Positions 19,352-27,426 are shown, counted from the first letter of the stretch. The stretch is DNA of 54,299 nucleotides from Mycobacterium sp. (GCA_011620645.1 WOYS01000076.1:1-54299), one strand, 5' to 3'. Numbers and translations: made by a program. The notes: generated by a model from the letters alone, not told the origin.

Positions 19352-20941
19352 CTACTCGGCCCTATCCTGCGATCCAGGCGGAAGGAACGGCGGGTTGCCG
19401 GGAAGCGGCTCGGTGCCCACCGGCGAGAGCTGCTGGCCCGGACCGGCCGGTGGGGGTGGTCCCGGCAGCGGCGGAGGTAGCGGTGCGCGGCTCGGGATGG
19501 GTCCCGGCGGGGCCGGAACCCCCGGCGGACCGACCGGCACGGTGCGTGCCCCCGGCGGACCGGGTGCGATAGGCACCGGGGTGCCCGGCACGTTGGGAGC
19601 CACCTGACCGGGGATGGCCGCGCTCGGCACACCCGGATTGGGTCCGATTCCGTGCGCGTTGGGATCGGCGGTCTGCACACCCACCGGTGGCGGGAATCCG
19701 CCGGGCACCGGGCCGTACGGGCCCTGATCCAGCCGAGCACACGGCAACGGGTCACCGGGGCGCGGCAAACCGTCGGCCGGCGGAGTGTAGGAGCACGGCG
19801 ATCCGGGTGGCACGGCGGGGCCCGGGAATTCCGGGGTGCCTTCGAGCACCCGCGGTGCCGGCGGCGGTGCGCCGTTCTCGAAACGGGTGCCGTTAGGATC
19901 CGGGAACTGGAATGCGGGCAGACCGGCGTTGCGCCAGAACTCCTCCGGATCGATACCGCGCTTCTTGAACGCCGCATCAACGAAGGGCTGCAGCAGCGTG
20001 GGCGGCAGCAGGTTGGCGAGCATCACCTTGAAGTACGGGCCCGAGGCCAGCGACTCGGCCAGTGCGGTGATGAACCCGCCTGCGGTGCTGAGGGCGTCGA
20101 CGAGGTCCTGCTTACGCTCCACCAGGGTATCGCTGACCGTGTTGAGCTGGGTCAGCACCTTATTCAGGTTCGGATTGTCGTCGATCAACCCGTTAATCTG
20201 CTCGGACACACCGGAAATGCGCTCCAGCAGCAGGTCGACGGCCTGGCTGCGGTCGTTCACCGCGGCGAGCAGGGTCTGCGCGTTGACCAACAACGCGTTC
20301 ACCTGACCGCTGCGGTCCCCGAGGACGGTGGCGATCTTGTTGGCATTGGCCAGCAGATGCTTGAGCTCGTCATCGCGCCGGCCGAGCGTGTCGGACAACC
20401 GTTGCACGCCTTCGAGCGCGGACTGCAGGTGCGGTGAGGTCTGATCGACGGTCTCGGACAACACATTCAGCGACTGCTTGATGGCCTGGGTGTCCCAGCC
20501 GGACGCCGCCTCGGTGACGTCGAAGAACGCGTCGTAGATCTGATACGGCGTCTGGGTCTGCTCCACCGGCAGGAAGCCACGCGGTTTCAGCAGCCTGTCA
20601 CCGCGCGGTTCGACCTCGATGTTCTTGCGGCCCAGCACGGTATCGGTACGGATGGCCGCACGGCTCTCGGTGCCGATCTGACGGCCGCCGAGGGTGTAGC
20701 CGATCTCGACCTTGTCACCCTTGATCTCCATGCTCTGCACGGTGCCAACGTCGACGCCGGCGATGCGCACCTTGTCGCCGACATTCAGGCCGCCAGTGTC
20801 GTTGAACAGTGCGTAGTAGGTCGGCACCGCGAACAGCATCGGCACGCTGGTGATGCTGGAACCGACGCCGATGACGAGTGCCACCGTCACCACGCCCATC
20901 ACACCCCTACGGATGCGATCCGAACCCTGGATTGTCCTCAT
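19352..20941 (-). CDS. mce1C: Mce1C, MCE family protein
   Basis: The start is set at ATG 20941, overlapping the mce1B stop as ATGA, which gives 529 residues beginning MRTIQGSDRIRRGVMGVVTV. A TM helix, an MCE domain (LFNDTGGLNVGDKVRIAGVD ... AAIRTDTVLGRKNIEVE), a helical region and an extended Pro-rich tail (RAPLPPPLPGPPPPAGPGQQ) are visible. The tail is slightly longer than the 515 residues I recall for M. tuberculosis. Confidence 0.92.
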   Translation of the reverse strand: MRTIQGSDRIRRGVMGVVTVALVIGVGSSITSVPMLFAVPTYYALFNDTGGLNVGDKVRIAGVDVGTVQSMEIKGDKVEIGYTLGGRQIGTESRAAIRTDTVLGRKNIEVEPRGDRLLKPRGFLPVEQTQTPYQIYDAFFDVTEAASGWDTQAIKQSLNVLSETVDQTSPHLQSALEGVQRLSDTLGRRDDELKHLLANANKIATVLGDRSGQVNALLVNAQTLLAAVNDRSQAVDLLLERISGVSEQINGLIDDNPNLNKVLTQLNTVSDTLVERKQDLVDALSTAGGFITALAESLASGPYFKVMLANLLPPTLLQPFVDAAFKKRGIDPEEFWRNAGLPAFQFPDPNGTRFENGAPPPAPRVLEGTPEFPGPAVPPGSPCSYTPPADGLPRPGDPLPCARLDQGPYGPVPGGFPPPVGVQTADPNAHGIGPNPGVPSAAIPGQVAPNVPGTPVPIAPGPPGARTVPVGPPGVPAPPGPIPSRAPLPPPLPGPPPPAGPGQQLSPVGTEPLPGNPPFLPPGSQDRAE

Positions 20942-21969
20942 TGCGGTGTGCACCTACCCGTCGGCTGGCTGGTCAACTTGACGGAGCGGACCGGCCCTCC
21001 CGGCTGAAGGCCGTTGAGCCGCAGCGTAATATCGCAGGCGTAGAAGTTGAAAAAGTCGCCGTAGATGCCGCCGGCGCGGCCGATGATCCGCAGCGCGGCC
21101 GGGATCTGCCTGACGACGTCGTTGACCTGATCGAGCTGATCGATCAGCGGCTGTTGGATGGTCTCCAGATATCCGACGGTGCCCTGCAACAGCGGCCGGT
21201 TGTCGGCCAGCAGATCCGACAGCGACCCGGCGGCATTGCTGATGGCGGCCACCGAGGAGCCGATCGGCTCGGCACGGTTCTTCAGCCCGGTGATCAGCGT
21301 CTCGAAGTTCTTCAACGTGTCGTCGAACTGCTTCTGGTGTTTGACGGTGGTGTCCAGGACGGTGTTGAGGTTCGTGATGACCTCGCCGATGGCTTGATCG
21401 CGGTCTGCCAGCGCGGAGGTAAGCTCCGAGGTCTGGTCCAGGATGTTGGTGATCGTCCCGCCCTGGCCCTGGAAGATGGTGATGATCGAGGTCGCAATGC
21501 TGTTGACCTTGTCCGCATCAAGGGATTTGAACAGCGGACGGAACCCGCCGACCAGAGCGTCGAGATCGAGTGCAGGTTCGGTGCGTTCCACCGGGATGGT
21601 GCCGCCGCCGGGTAGCACCACGTCGCTGTCGCCGCGGCGCAGCTCCACATAGCGGTTGCCGATCAGATCCAGGTAGCGGATCGCGGCGGTGGTCTCCTGG
21701 AACAGCTGCAGGTTGCGCTCCACCTCGAAGTCAACCCGGACCCGGTCGCCGCCGTCGATGAGGGCGACGTCCTCGACCTTGCCGACCTCGACGCCGTAGG
21801 CGCGCACGAACTGTCCGGCGCGCAGGCCGCTGGCGTTCTCGAAAACCGCCGAATAGCCGGTGGTGCGGTCGAACCGGAGCTGGGCGAACACCACGAAGAT
21901 GATCCCGGTGAAGGCGAGCAGCACCGCCGATATCGCAGCCAGTTTGAAGAGCGTTCCTCTAATACTCAT
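20938..21969 (-). CDS. mce1B: Mce1B, MCE family protein
   Basis: 343 residues, close to the usual 346. N-terminal TM helix (LAAISAVLLAFTGIIFVVFA), MCE domain (SAVFENASGLRAGQFVRAYG ... YLDLIGNRYVELRRGDSDVV), then a helical region ending in a short tail with two Cys (YACDITL, TGRCTPQ). The start overlaps the mce1A stop as ATGA. Confidence 0.92.
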   Translation of the reverse strand: MSIRGTLFKLAAISAVLLAFTGIIFVVFAQLRFDRTTGYSAVFENASGLRAGQFVRAYGVEVGKVEDVALIDGGDRVRVDFEVERNLQLFQETTAAIRYLDLIGNRYVELRRGDSDVVLPGGGTIPVERTEPALDLDALVGGFRPLFKSLDADKVNSIATSIITIFQGQGGTITNILDQTSELTSALADRDQAIGEVITNLNTVLDTTVKHQKQFDDTLKNFETLITGLKNRAEPIGSSVAAISNAAGSLSDLLADNRPLLQGTVGYLETIQQPLIDQLDQVNDVVRQIPAALRIIGRAGGIYGDFFNFYACDITLRLNGLQPGGPVRSVKLTSQPTGRCTPQ

Positions 21970-23186
21970 GGGTTGATCGTGTTCTCCCCCACTTGGCGTC
22001 CCCAGACGTACTCGGTCATCATCGGCTGGCCGAGTTCTAAGTGGTTGTACGGCGCGAGGCTGGCGCCGGTGTCCATCACCAGGTACGGCATTGGAAATAG
22101 GTCGCGGGTGATCGGCTGCCAGCAGCCGGGCCGCCCACCGGGTCCGCCTCGTGCGTTAACGCGAGGCAGGTTGTCCGGGAACACATATGGGTTTCCGGCG
22201 CCGAGCACCGAGGAACGCGTCCTCAGCGAGTAGCCGTTACCACCCAGCAGCGCGGCGAGTTTGGGCGCCACGTCGTGGATGTTGCGGACGGCGCAGAGTA
22301 ACTCGGGGCTGTAGTAGTCCAGCAACTTCGTGCTGGGCAGCAGATCCTCCGCACCGCGCACCAGATACGGGCCACCACGCTCGAAGATCTCGGCACCGGT
22401 GTTCCCAAAGCCGACCGCCGCCATCAGCGCCTGATCGATAGTGGCCCGCTCGTCATTGAAGGCCTGGGCGGTGGTGACCGCGTTGGCCAGGCCGTCGAAC
22501 AGGTCCGGCGCGGAATCGGAGTAGACACCGGCCAAATCCGCCAGGCCGGTGACATCACGACGGATCTGCGGCATCCGTGGATTCAGCTCGCCGAGAATGT
22601 CATTGCCGTCCACCAGGGACTGCCCGAACTTGTCGCCAAGTCCGTCGAGCGCCTGCGCGGCGGCAGTAAGGGTCTGGTTGAGCTTCACCGGATCAATCTG
22701 CTCGGAGATCTTCATGATCGTCTCGAACAGGGTGTTGAACTCGGTGGTCGTGCCGGAGGCCTCGATGTTCGCGCCGGCGGCCAGGCGAGTGGAGGCCGGG
22801 TTGCTCGGCGACAGGAAGGAGATGTACTTATTGCCGAAGACGGTGGTGGCCCGCAGTTCGGCCTCCACATTGGCCGGGATCAGCGACAGATACTTCGGGT
22901 CCACAGAAAGGGTGAGCTTAGCCTTGGGAACATCTCCGACGGTCACCACACCGGCCTTGGTGAGGCGCCCGATCGGCACCCCGTTGAAGGTGACCTTCGA
23001 GCCGGGGTCCATGGCCAGACCGGCACGTTCGGCCATCACCGTCAGCTGTACCCGCTTCTCGAAGACGCCGCGGAACTGCAGCCAGGTGAGGCCGAGGATC
23101 AGCGCACTGATCAGCAGGAGCACCAGACCGGCCAACTTGTAGGGCGGGGTCCTGGGCTTGTTGAGAGGCGCCCGTGATGTCGTCAT
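21966..23186 (-). CDS. mce1A: Mce1A, MCE family protein, apparently lacking a C-terminal hydrophobic stretch
   Basis: The start is ATG 23186 (MTTSRAPLNKPRTPPYKLAG), two bases after the yrbE1B stop; the longer frame upstream is a shadow of yrbE1B. The product is 406 residues with TM helix, MCE domain (RAGLAMDPGSKVTFNGVPIG ... VFGNKYISFLSPSNP), needle helices and the conserved end DTGASLAPYNHLELGQP ... VWGRQVGENTINP. Compared with the 454-residue M. tuberculosis protein as I remember it, a hydrophobic stretch of about 45 residues between NGYSLRT and NPYxxPxNLPRVNARGG is absent. The join is near 22193-22205. Whether other fast growers also lack it should be checked. Confidence 0.9.
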   Translation of the reverse strand: MTTSRAPLNKPRTPPYKLAGLVLLLISALILGLTWLQFRGVFEKRVQLTVMAERAGLAMDPGSKVTFNGVPIGRLTKAGVVTVGDVPKAKLTLSVDPKYLSLIPANVEAELRATTVFGNKYISFLSPSNPASTRLAAGANIEASGTTTEFNTLFETIMKISEQIDPVKLNQTLTAAAQALDGLGDKFGQSLVDGNDILGELNPRMPQIRRDVTGLADLAGVYSDSAPDLFDGLANAVTTAQAFNDERATIDQALMAAVGFGNTGAEIFERGGPYLVRGAEDLLPSTKLLDYYSPELLCAVRNIHDVAPKLAALLGGNGYSLRTRSSVLGAGNPYVFPDNLPRVNARGGPGGRPGCWQPITRDLFPMPYLVMDTGASLAPYNHLELGQPMMTEYVWGRQVGENTINP

Positions 23187-23188
23187 GG

Positions 23189-24058
23189 CTACACCGTGAG
23201 GTTGAAGTTCGGGTCGGTGCCGTACAGCGCCAACGAGGCCAACAGGACGACCACCACGATGGCGATCAGCGAGGTGCGCATCGAGCGACCCACCGCCTCG
23301 CCCACGCCCACCGCGCCGCCACTGGCGAAGTAGCCGAAGTAGCAGTGGTTCAACATGATGATCATCGACATGACGATCACCTCCAGGAACGACCACATGA
23401 CGTCGTCGACGCGGAGGAACGTGTGGAAGTAGTGCTCATAGGTACCGACCGACTGTGAATAGATCGCCGTAGTGACCAGCTGAGCGGACAGGAAGGACAG
23501 CAGGATCGCCATCGCGTAGAGCGGGACGATGACGATGGCGCCTGCCACCAGCCGGCTGGACACCAGGTACGAGATCGACTTGATGCCCATCACTTCCAGC
23601 GCGTCGATCTCCTCGCTGATGCGCATGGCGCCGAGCTCCGCGGTGGCGCCGGCGCCGACGGTGGCGGCCATGGCCAGCCCGGTGACGACGGGCGCGACGA
23701 CGCGGATGTTGGCCAGGGCGGCGAAAAAGCCGGTGAAGGCCTCGACACCGATATTGCCCAGGGAGGCGAAGCCCTGGATGGCGATCAGGGAGCCCGCCGA
23801 GAGCGTGACGAACCCGATGATCGCGACGGTGCCACCGATGACGGCCATCGCCCCGGTGCCCATGCCGATCTCGGCGACCAACCGCAGCGCCTCGCGGCGG
23901 TAATTCCTGAACGCGTGCGGCAGCGAGCCGACCGCCTGCACCACGAACCAGGCGACATGACCGATGCTGTCGAGGAACCGGGCCGGCACACCGGCGAACC
24001 CGCGGGTGCGGTTGAACGCGCGCGGGAAGCGTGTTCGCAGGACTGTAGCTGTACTCAT
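23189..24058 (-). CDS. yrbE1B: YrbE1B, Mce1 permease subunit (MlaE family)
   Basis: 289 residues, the normal length. An MlaE-type integral membrane permease with about five to six TM helices. The cytoplasmic signature EEIDALEVMGIKSISYLVSSR lies near the middle and would contact the ATPase MceG, encoded elsewhere. The ATG at 24058 is embedded in a 17-bp tandem duplication and overlaps the stop of a six-codon upstream ORF. An 83-bp gap separates it from yrbE1A, whereas I recall these genes being nearly adjacent in M. tuberculosis. Confidence 0.92.
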   Translation of the reverse strand: MSTATVLRTRFPRAFNRTRGFAGVPARFLDSIGHVAWFVVQAVGSLPHAFRNYRREALRLVAEIGMGTGAMAVIGGTVAIIGFVTLSAGSLIAIQGFASLGNIGVEAFTGFFAALANIRVVAPVVTGLAMAATVGAGATAELGAMRISEEIDALEVMGIKSISYLVSSRLVAGAIVIVPLYAMAILLSFLSAQLVTTAIYSQSVGTYEHYFHTFLRVDDVMWSFLEVIVMSMIIMLNHCYFGYFASGGAVGVGEAVGRSMRTSLIAIVVVVLLASLALYGTDPNFNLTV

Positions 24059-24080
24059 GCGTCAGCTGTACTCATGCGTC
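24047..24080 (-). repeat. 17-bp tandem duplication containing the yrbE1B start codon
   Basis: AGCTGTACTCATGCGTC occurs twice without mismatch (24047-24063 and 24064-24080). On the minus strand each copy carries ATGAGTACAGCT. The upstream ATG (24075) reads six codons, MSTADA, and its TGA (24055-24057) overlaps the real ATG (24056-24058). Confidence 0.9.
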
Positions 24081-24093
24081 AGCCTCGCAGGCT
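24081..24093 (-). promoter_or_regulatory. Hairpin covering the Shine-Dalgarno of the duplicated yrbE1B start
   Basis: AGCCT-CGC-AGGCT is a perfect 5-bp stem just upstream of the first duplicated ATG. On the transcript it includes GAGG, the only Shine-Dalgarno-like element before that ATG, so folding could limit initiation. Short stem; tentative. Confidence 0.3.
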
Positions 24094-24141
24094 CGGCGGC
24101 CGTATTCAGTGGCGATGGTTCGCTCGCAAGCTTTGCTCACG

Positions 24142-24939
24142 TCAGCGTCCCGTTCCGAAGCGGACGCCGATGGTGGTCAGCACCACGTTGACCGCGAACA
24201 GTGCGACCACGCAGAGCACCAGGGTCTCGTTCACCGCGGTCCCGACACCCTTCGGTCCGCCGGCGACGGTCAGTCCCCGGTAGCAGCCGACCAGCCCGGC
24301 GATGAGTCCGAACAGGGTGGCCTTGATGACCGAGATCAACACCTCCGGGAAACCGGTGAGCAGCGTCAGCGTGGAGACGTAGGCGCCGGCGTTGACGTTC
24401 TGGATGTAGACACCGAAGAAGTACCCGCCGACGAGGCCGATGGTGATCACCGCGCCGTTGAGCAGGAAGGCCACGAACGTTGCCGCGACGACACGGGGCG
24501 CGACGAGGCGTTCGATGGGGTCGATGCCGAGCACCTCCATGGCGTCGATCTCTTCGCGGATGGTACGGGCCCCGAGGTCGGCGCAGATGGCCGTGGATCC
24601 CGCACCCGCGACGACAAGCACGGTGACCAGCGGCCCGAGTTGGGTGACGGCGCCGAGCGCCGCGCCGGCGCCCGAGACGTCGGCCGCACCGAACTCGGCG
24701 AGCAGGATGTTGAGCGTGAAGATGATGAGCACCGTGAGCGGGATGGACACCGCCAGCGTCGGCAGGAACGCCACCCGGATCAGGAACCAGCTCTGCAGCA
24801 CGAATTCCTTGAACTGGAAGGGCCGGGTTACCAGTGCCTTACCGGTCAGCACGGACAGCTTGAAGAAACCGCCGGCCATGGTCAGCGGTTTGTCGAGCTG
24901 TTCCTTGCAGTAGTCGACCAGACCATTACCCACCGTCAC
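24142..24939 (-). CDS. yrbE1A: YrbE1A, Mce1 permease subunit (MlaE family)
   Basis: 265 residues, identical in length to the M. tuberculosis protein as I recall it. Multi-pass MlaE permease with the signature REEIDAMEVLGIDPIERLVAPR, GAGSTAICADLGARTI before it, and the conserved end VNVVLTTIGVRFGTGR. The start is GTG 24939. A 25-codon Arg-rich ORF ends 9 nt upstream, and the region before that carries a duplicated ATG segment. Together with YrbE1B it forms the inner-membrane channel of the Mce1 lipid importer. Confidence 0.92.
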   Translation of the reverse strand: MTVGNGLVDYCKEQLDKPLTMAGGFFKLSVLTGKALVTRPFQFKEFVLQSWFLIRVAFLPTLAVSIPLTVLIIFTLNILLAEFGAADVSGAGAALGAVTQLGPLVTVLVVAGAGSTAICADLGARTIREEIDAMEVLGIDPIERLVAPRVVAATFVAFLLNGAVITIGLVGGYFFGVYIQNVNAGAYVSTLTLLTGFPEVLISVIKATLFGLIAGLVGCYRGLTVAGGPKGVGTAVNETLVLCVVALFAVNVVLTTIGVRFGTGR

Positions 24940-24948
24940 CAGCGCACC

Positions 24949-25026
24949 TCAGAACCGAACCCGTCGCGTAGCGGCGCTACCTGTCGCACGCCCCCTCCTC
25001 GCCCTTGCACTAAACTCTGCGTTCAT
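24949..25026 (-). CDS. Possible 25-aa leader ORF before yrbE1A
   Basis: ATG 25026 opens a 25-codon frame (MNAEFSARARRGRATGSAAT, then RRVRF) with seven Arg, ending 9 nt before the yrbE1A GTG. A four-codon ORF (MNAE) from the duplicated upstream ATG 25040 ends in TGATG at this start. No clear Shine-Dalgarno precedes either ATG. It may be a leader peptide or chance; conservation would decide. Confidence 0.25.
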   Translation of the reverse strand: MNAEFSARARRGRATGSAATRRVRF

Positions 25027-25041
25027 CACTCTGCGTTCATG
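25014..25041 (-). repeat. 14-bp near-perfect tandem duplication upstream of yrbE1A
   Basis: ACTCTGCGTTCATC is followed directly by ACTCTGCGTTCATG (13 of 14 identical). On the minus strand each copy carries ATGAACGCAGAGT, so an initiation codon has been duplicated, as also seen before yrbE1B. Confidence 0.85.
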
Positions 25042-25061
25042 AGTGTGTGATGCTGGCCTAC

Positions 25062-25075
25062 CTACCGGTTGGTAG
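25062..25075. promoter_or_regulatory. Inverted repeat in the fadD5-yrbE1A gap
   Basis: CTACC-GGTT-GGTAG has perfect 5-bp arms and lies about 120 bp upstream of yrbE1A in a 287-bp gap that otherwise holds only the leader-ORF region. It could be a regulator site for an internal mce promoter. No clear -35/-10 pair was found beside it. Confidence 0.3.
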
Positions 25076-25226
25076 TAAGCTAGATCACAGGACTGTACCT
25101 TATCCGATACCGGCGGTATTGCACATTGGCTTTTCCACACCTCAACTGTTAGCCAAAGACATCAGTCCCGGTTTCCTCTCCGAAGCCGTTGCGGAAACCG
25201 TTGCCGAAGTAGAACTTTCGTCGGCG

Positions 25227-26423
25227 TCAATGAAGATCCACGCCGAAGACCGAGCGCAGTTCCGTCTTGAGGACCTTGCCCGACGGATTTCGGGGCAGCG
25301 CATCGACGATCTCCAGCGCCTTGGGGTGCTTGTACCTGGCTAACCTCTCGGTGAGGAAATCGTCGAGTTCGGCGAGCGTGAGTCGCGCCGCGGACAAAAC
25401 CACAACAGCGACCGGAACCTCGCCCCATTTCCGGTGCGGACGCCCGATCACCGCGACCTCGGCAATTGCCGGGTGAGCAGCCAGAACGTTCTCCACCTCC
25501 GCGCAGTAGATGTTCTCGCCCCCGGAGATGATCATGTCCTTCTTACGGTCGACTACCCAGATGTAACCCTCCTCGTCCTGGCGAACGAGGTCGCCGGAGT
25601 GGAACCAGCCGCCCGCGAACGACTCGGCGGTGGCCTTCGGGTTGTTCCAGTAGCCCGACATCAGGGTCGGCGCACGGTAGACGATCTCGCCGACCTGACC
25701 GATCTGGACCTCGTTCATATCCTCGTCGACGATGCGGGCCGATACCGTCGGGATGACCCGACCGACCGAGCCGAGCTTGCGAATTGCATCGTCCCCCAAC
25801 AACATACAAGTCACCGGGGACATCTCGGTCTGACCGAATGCGGCGAGGATAAGGGCGCCGGGGAAGGTTTCGGCCATGTCCTTCAGCAACGTGTCGGATG
25901 CTGGCGCCGCACCCCAGGAGAGCACCCTCAGTCGGAGGTTGCGCGGCTGTGCGCGCTGGGCCGCACAGACTGCCTGCCACTGCGCGGGCACCAGGAAGAT
26001 GCCGGTCACTTCCTCGGCCTGAAGCACGTCGAGCAGGGCTCCCGGGGTCATCCGGAAGTTCACCGGGACCGCGATGGCGCCGAGCCGGTTGGCGGCCAGG
26101 AAGGACTCGACGAACTCGGTGCGGTTGAGCATCAGGATGAGCACCCGGTCCCCGGGTCCGACACCGCGTCGCTGCAGCGCCCCGGCCAGTTTGGTGACCC
26201 GCTCGTCGAGTTCGGCCCATGTGGTGGTGTGGCCGAGAAATCTCAGCGCCGTCTTTCCCGGCTGCATCATTGCGTGCCGGGCCAGCTGGTTGGACCAGTT
26301 CTGCTGACGGGCGAGATAGGGCTGTTCGGTCTGAGCGGTCAACGCGAAGGCTCTTTCGATCGGGATGCGCAACGGGCCTGCGCAATGTCTATGTTTGGTC
26401 CAACAGTGCGTCGCCGCGGTCAC
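25227..26423 (-). CDS. fadD5: FadD5-like acyl-CoA synthetase with in-frame internal deletion
   Basis: 398 residues against about 554 for M. tuberculosis FadD5. The N-terminus (QPYLARQQNWSNQLARHAMM, GDRVLILMLNRTEFVESFLA) and the C-terminal half (SWGAAPAS, AFGQTEMSPVTCML, GGWFHSGDL, DRKKDMIISGGENIYCAEVE, PRNPSGKVLKTEL) are well preserved. The text jumps from VNFRMTP (to residue 127) to GALLDVLQAEEVTGIFLVPA. About 140-150 residues are missing, including the YTSGTTGxPKG AMP/ATP-binding loop. The frame is intact, but the enzyme should not adenylate fatty acids. GTG 26423 is the longest start; TTG 26372 is a shorter option. It heads the mce1 operon. Confidence 0.85.
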   Translation of the reverse strand: MTAATHCWTKHRHCAGPLRIPIERAFALTAQTEQPYLARQQNWSNQLARHAMMQPGKTALRFLGHTTTWAELDERVTKLAGALQRRGVGPGDRVLILMLNRTEFVESFLAANRLGAIAVPVNFRMTPGALLDVLQAEEVTGIFLVPAQWQAVCAAQRAQPRNLRLRVLSWGAAPASDTLLKDMAETFPGALILAAFGQTEMSPVTCMLLGDDAIRKLGSVGRVIPTVSARIVDEDMNEVQIGQVGEIVYRAPTLMSGYWNNPKATAESFAGGWFHSGDLVRQDEEGYIWVVDRKKDMIISGGENIYCAEVENVLAAHPAIAEVAVIGRPHRKWGEVPVAVVVLSAARLTLAELDDFLTERLARYKHPKALEIVDALPRNPSGKVLKTELRSVFGVDLH

Positions 26424-26448
26424 ATTATGGCGACACCGGGATCGGCGG

Positions 26449-26889
26449 TTATGCGCTGAGCGCTTCGGCGCGGGTCTTCAGATTGCCGGCCAGGTGCTCG
26501 AGTGCGTCGTTCGCGACCTTCTTGACCATCATCGCCGGGATCCCCGCCATGGACACCTCGACATCCATGTCCACGGTGAGCAGGCTCGTCGGGCCCATGT
26601 CGACGACGGCAAACAGCTGCTCCTGCTTGGAGAACAGGTTGCCCTGCTGCATCACGGTCTGGATCTGGTTGTCGCCCGGGTAGTACACGGCCTGGATATA
26701 GGTGCCGTCCATGCCGGCCACCGTGGTGTCCAGCCGCAGCTGGCTGGGGCGGCCATCCTCGTACCGGGCCAGCACCCACGCGCCGGTGACCTCTTCGTTC
26801 CACTGCGGGTAGGCCTCGAAGTCCGCGACGATCGCCATGATCGCGGCGGCAGGTGCGGAGACCTCGACGGTCTTGCTGACGATCGGCAT
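26449..26889 (-). CDS. SRPBCC-fold protein (TB18.5/Rv0164-like)
   Basis: 146 residues forming a START/polyketide-cyclase-like fold. MPIVSKTVEVSAPAAAIMAI begins it, with the family pattern DFEAYPQWNEEVTGAWVLA near 25-45 and the long C-terminal helix KKVANDALEHLAGNLKTRAE. It probably binds a hydrophobic ligand; no enzymatic residues are evident. By synteny it is the counterpart of Rv0164. The mce1R gene expected between it and fadD5 is missing: only 25 bp separate the two. Confidence 0.82.
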   Translation of the reverse strand: MPIVSKTVEVSAPAAAIMAIVADFEAYPQWNEEVTGAWVLARYEDGRPSQLRLDTTVAGMDGTYIQAVYYPGDNQIQTVMQQGNLFSKQEQLFAVVDMGPTSLLTVDMDVEVSMAGIPAMMVKKVANDALEHLAGNLKTRAEALSA

Positions 26890-26974
26890 TCGGCGAGCAT
26901 ATCGGGGTCGCCCGCTGCGTTGGCTCTGCGGTGAGGGTGCGGCCCACTCGCACTTCCCCGCCCGGAATGCCGAG

Positions 26975-27412
26975 TCAATCGGTCACGGCGGTCTGCAGCA
27001 GTGTCCGGATCTCGGCCGGAATCGGGACGGGGCGCCGGCTCTCGCGGTCGACGTACACGTGCACCCAGCTGCCGGCGGCGGCCAACCGGGCGTCATCCTT
27101 GGCCCACAGCCCGGTGCGGTAGGTGACACTGCTGTTGCCCAGCCGGGTGACCGCGAGTCCGACCACCAGGTCCGAGGGGAACTTCAGCTCGGCGAAGTAG
27201 CGGCAGCTCGATTCGGCGACCATTCCCAGGCAGGGCGCGGTCGCCGCGTCGACGCCGGCCCGGGTGCCGATCCAGGCGTTGATGGCGGTGTCGAACAGTT
27301 CGTAGTACACCGCGTTGTTTAGATGCCCGAACATGTCGTTGTCGGTCCACCGCGTCTGCACCGGCCAATGCACACCGAAGTCCGCAGTCGACAGTTCCAT
27401 GCCGGCAAGCAT
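26975..27412 (-). CDS. Acyl-CoA thioesterase, hotdog fold (Rv0163-like)
   Basis: Start at ATG 27412 (or ATG 27400); the longer open frame runs antisense through the alcohol dehydrogenase and is rejected. The product is about 145 residues. The 4HBT signature is clear: VQTRWTDNDMFGHLNNAVYY with the catalytic Asp, then ELFDTAINAWIG and SSCRYFAELKFPSDLVVGLA. It likely hydrolyses acyl-CoA thioesters of unknown chain length. It is divergent from the alcohol dehydrogenase with only 14 bp between starts. Confidence 0.85.
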   Translation of the reverse strand: MLAGMELSTADFGVHWPVQTRWTDNDMFGHLNNAVYYELFDTAINAWIGTRAGVDAATAPCLGMVAESSCRYFAELKFPSDLVVGLAVTRLGNSSVTYRTGLWAKDDARLAAAGSWVHVYVDRESRRPVPIPAEIRTLLQTAVTD

Positions 27413-27426
27413 GTCAGGCTGGCACC

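Noticed and set aside
17711-19700. Pro-rich C-termini of Mce1C and Mce1D as frameshifted tails
   Set aside because: Such low-complexity Pro/Gly/Ala tails are normal for these Mce subunits and end cleanly at overlapping starts.
26428-26460. MATPGSAVMR plus-strand mini-frame as a remnant of mce1R
   Set aside because: Ten codons overlapping the SRPBCC stop with no recognisable GntR similarity; too short to support.
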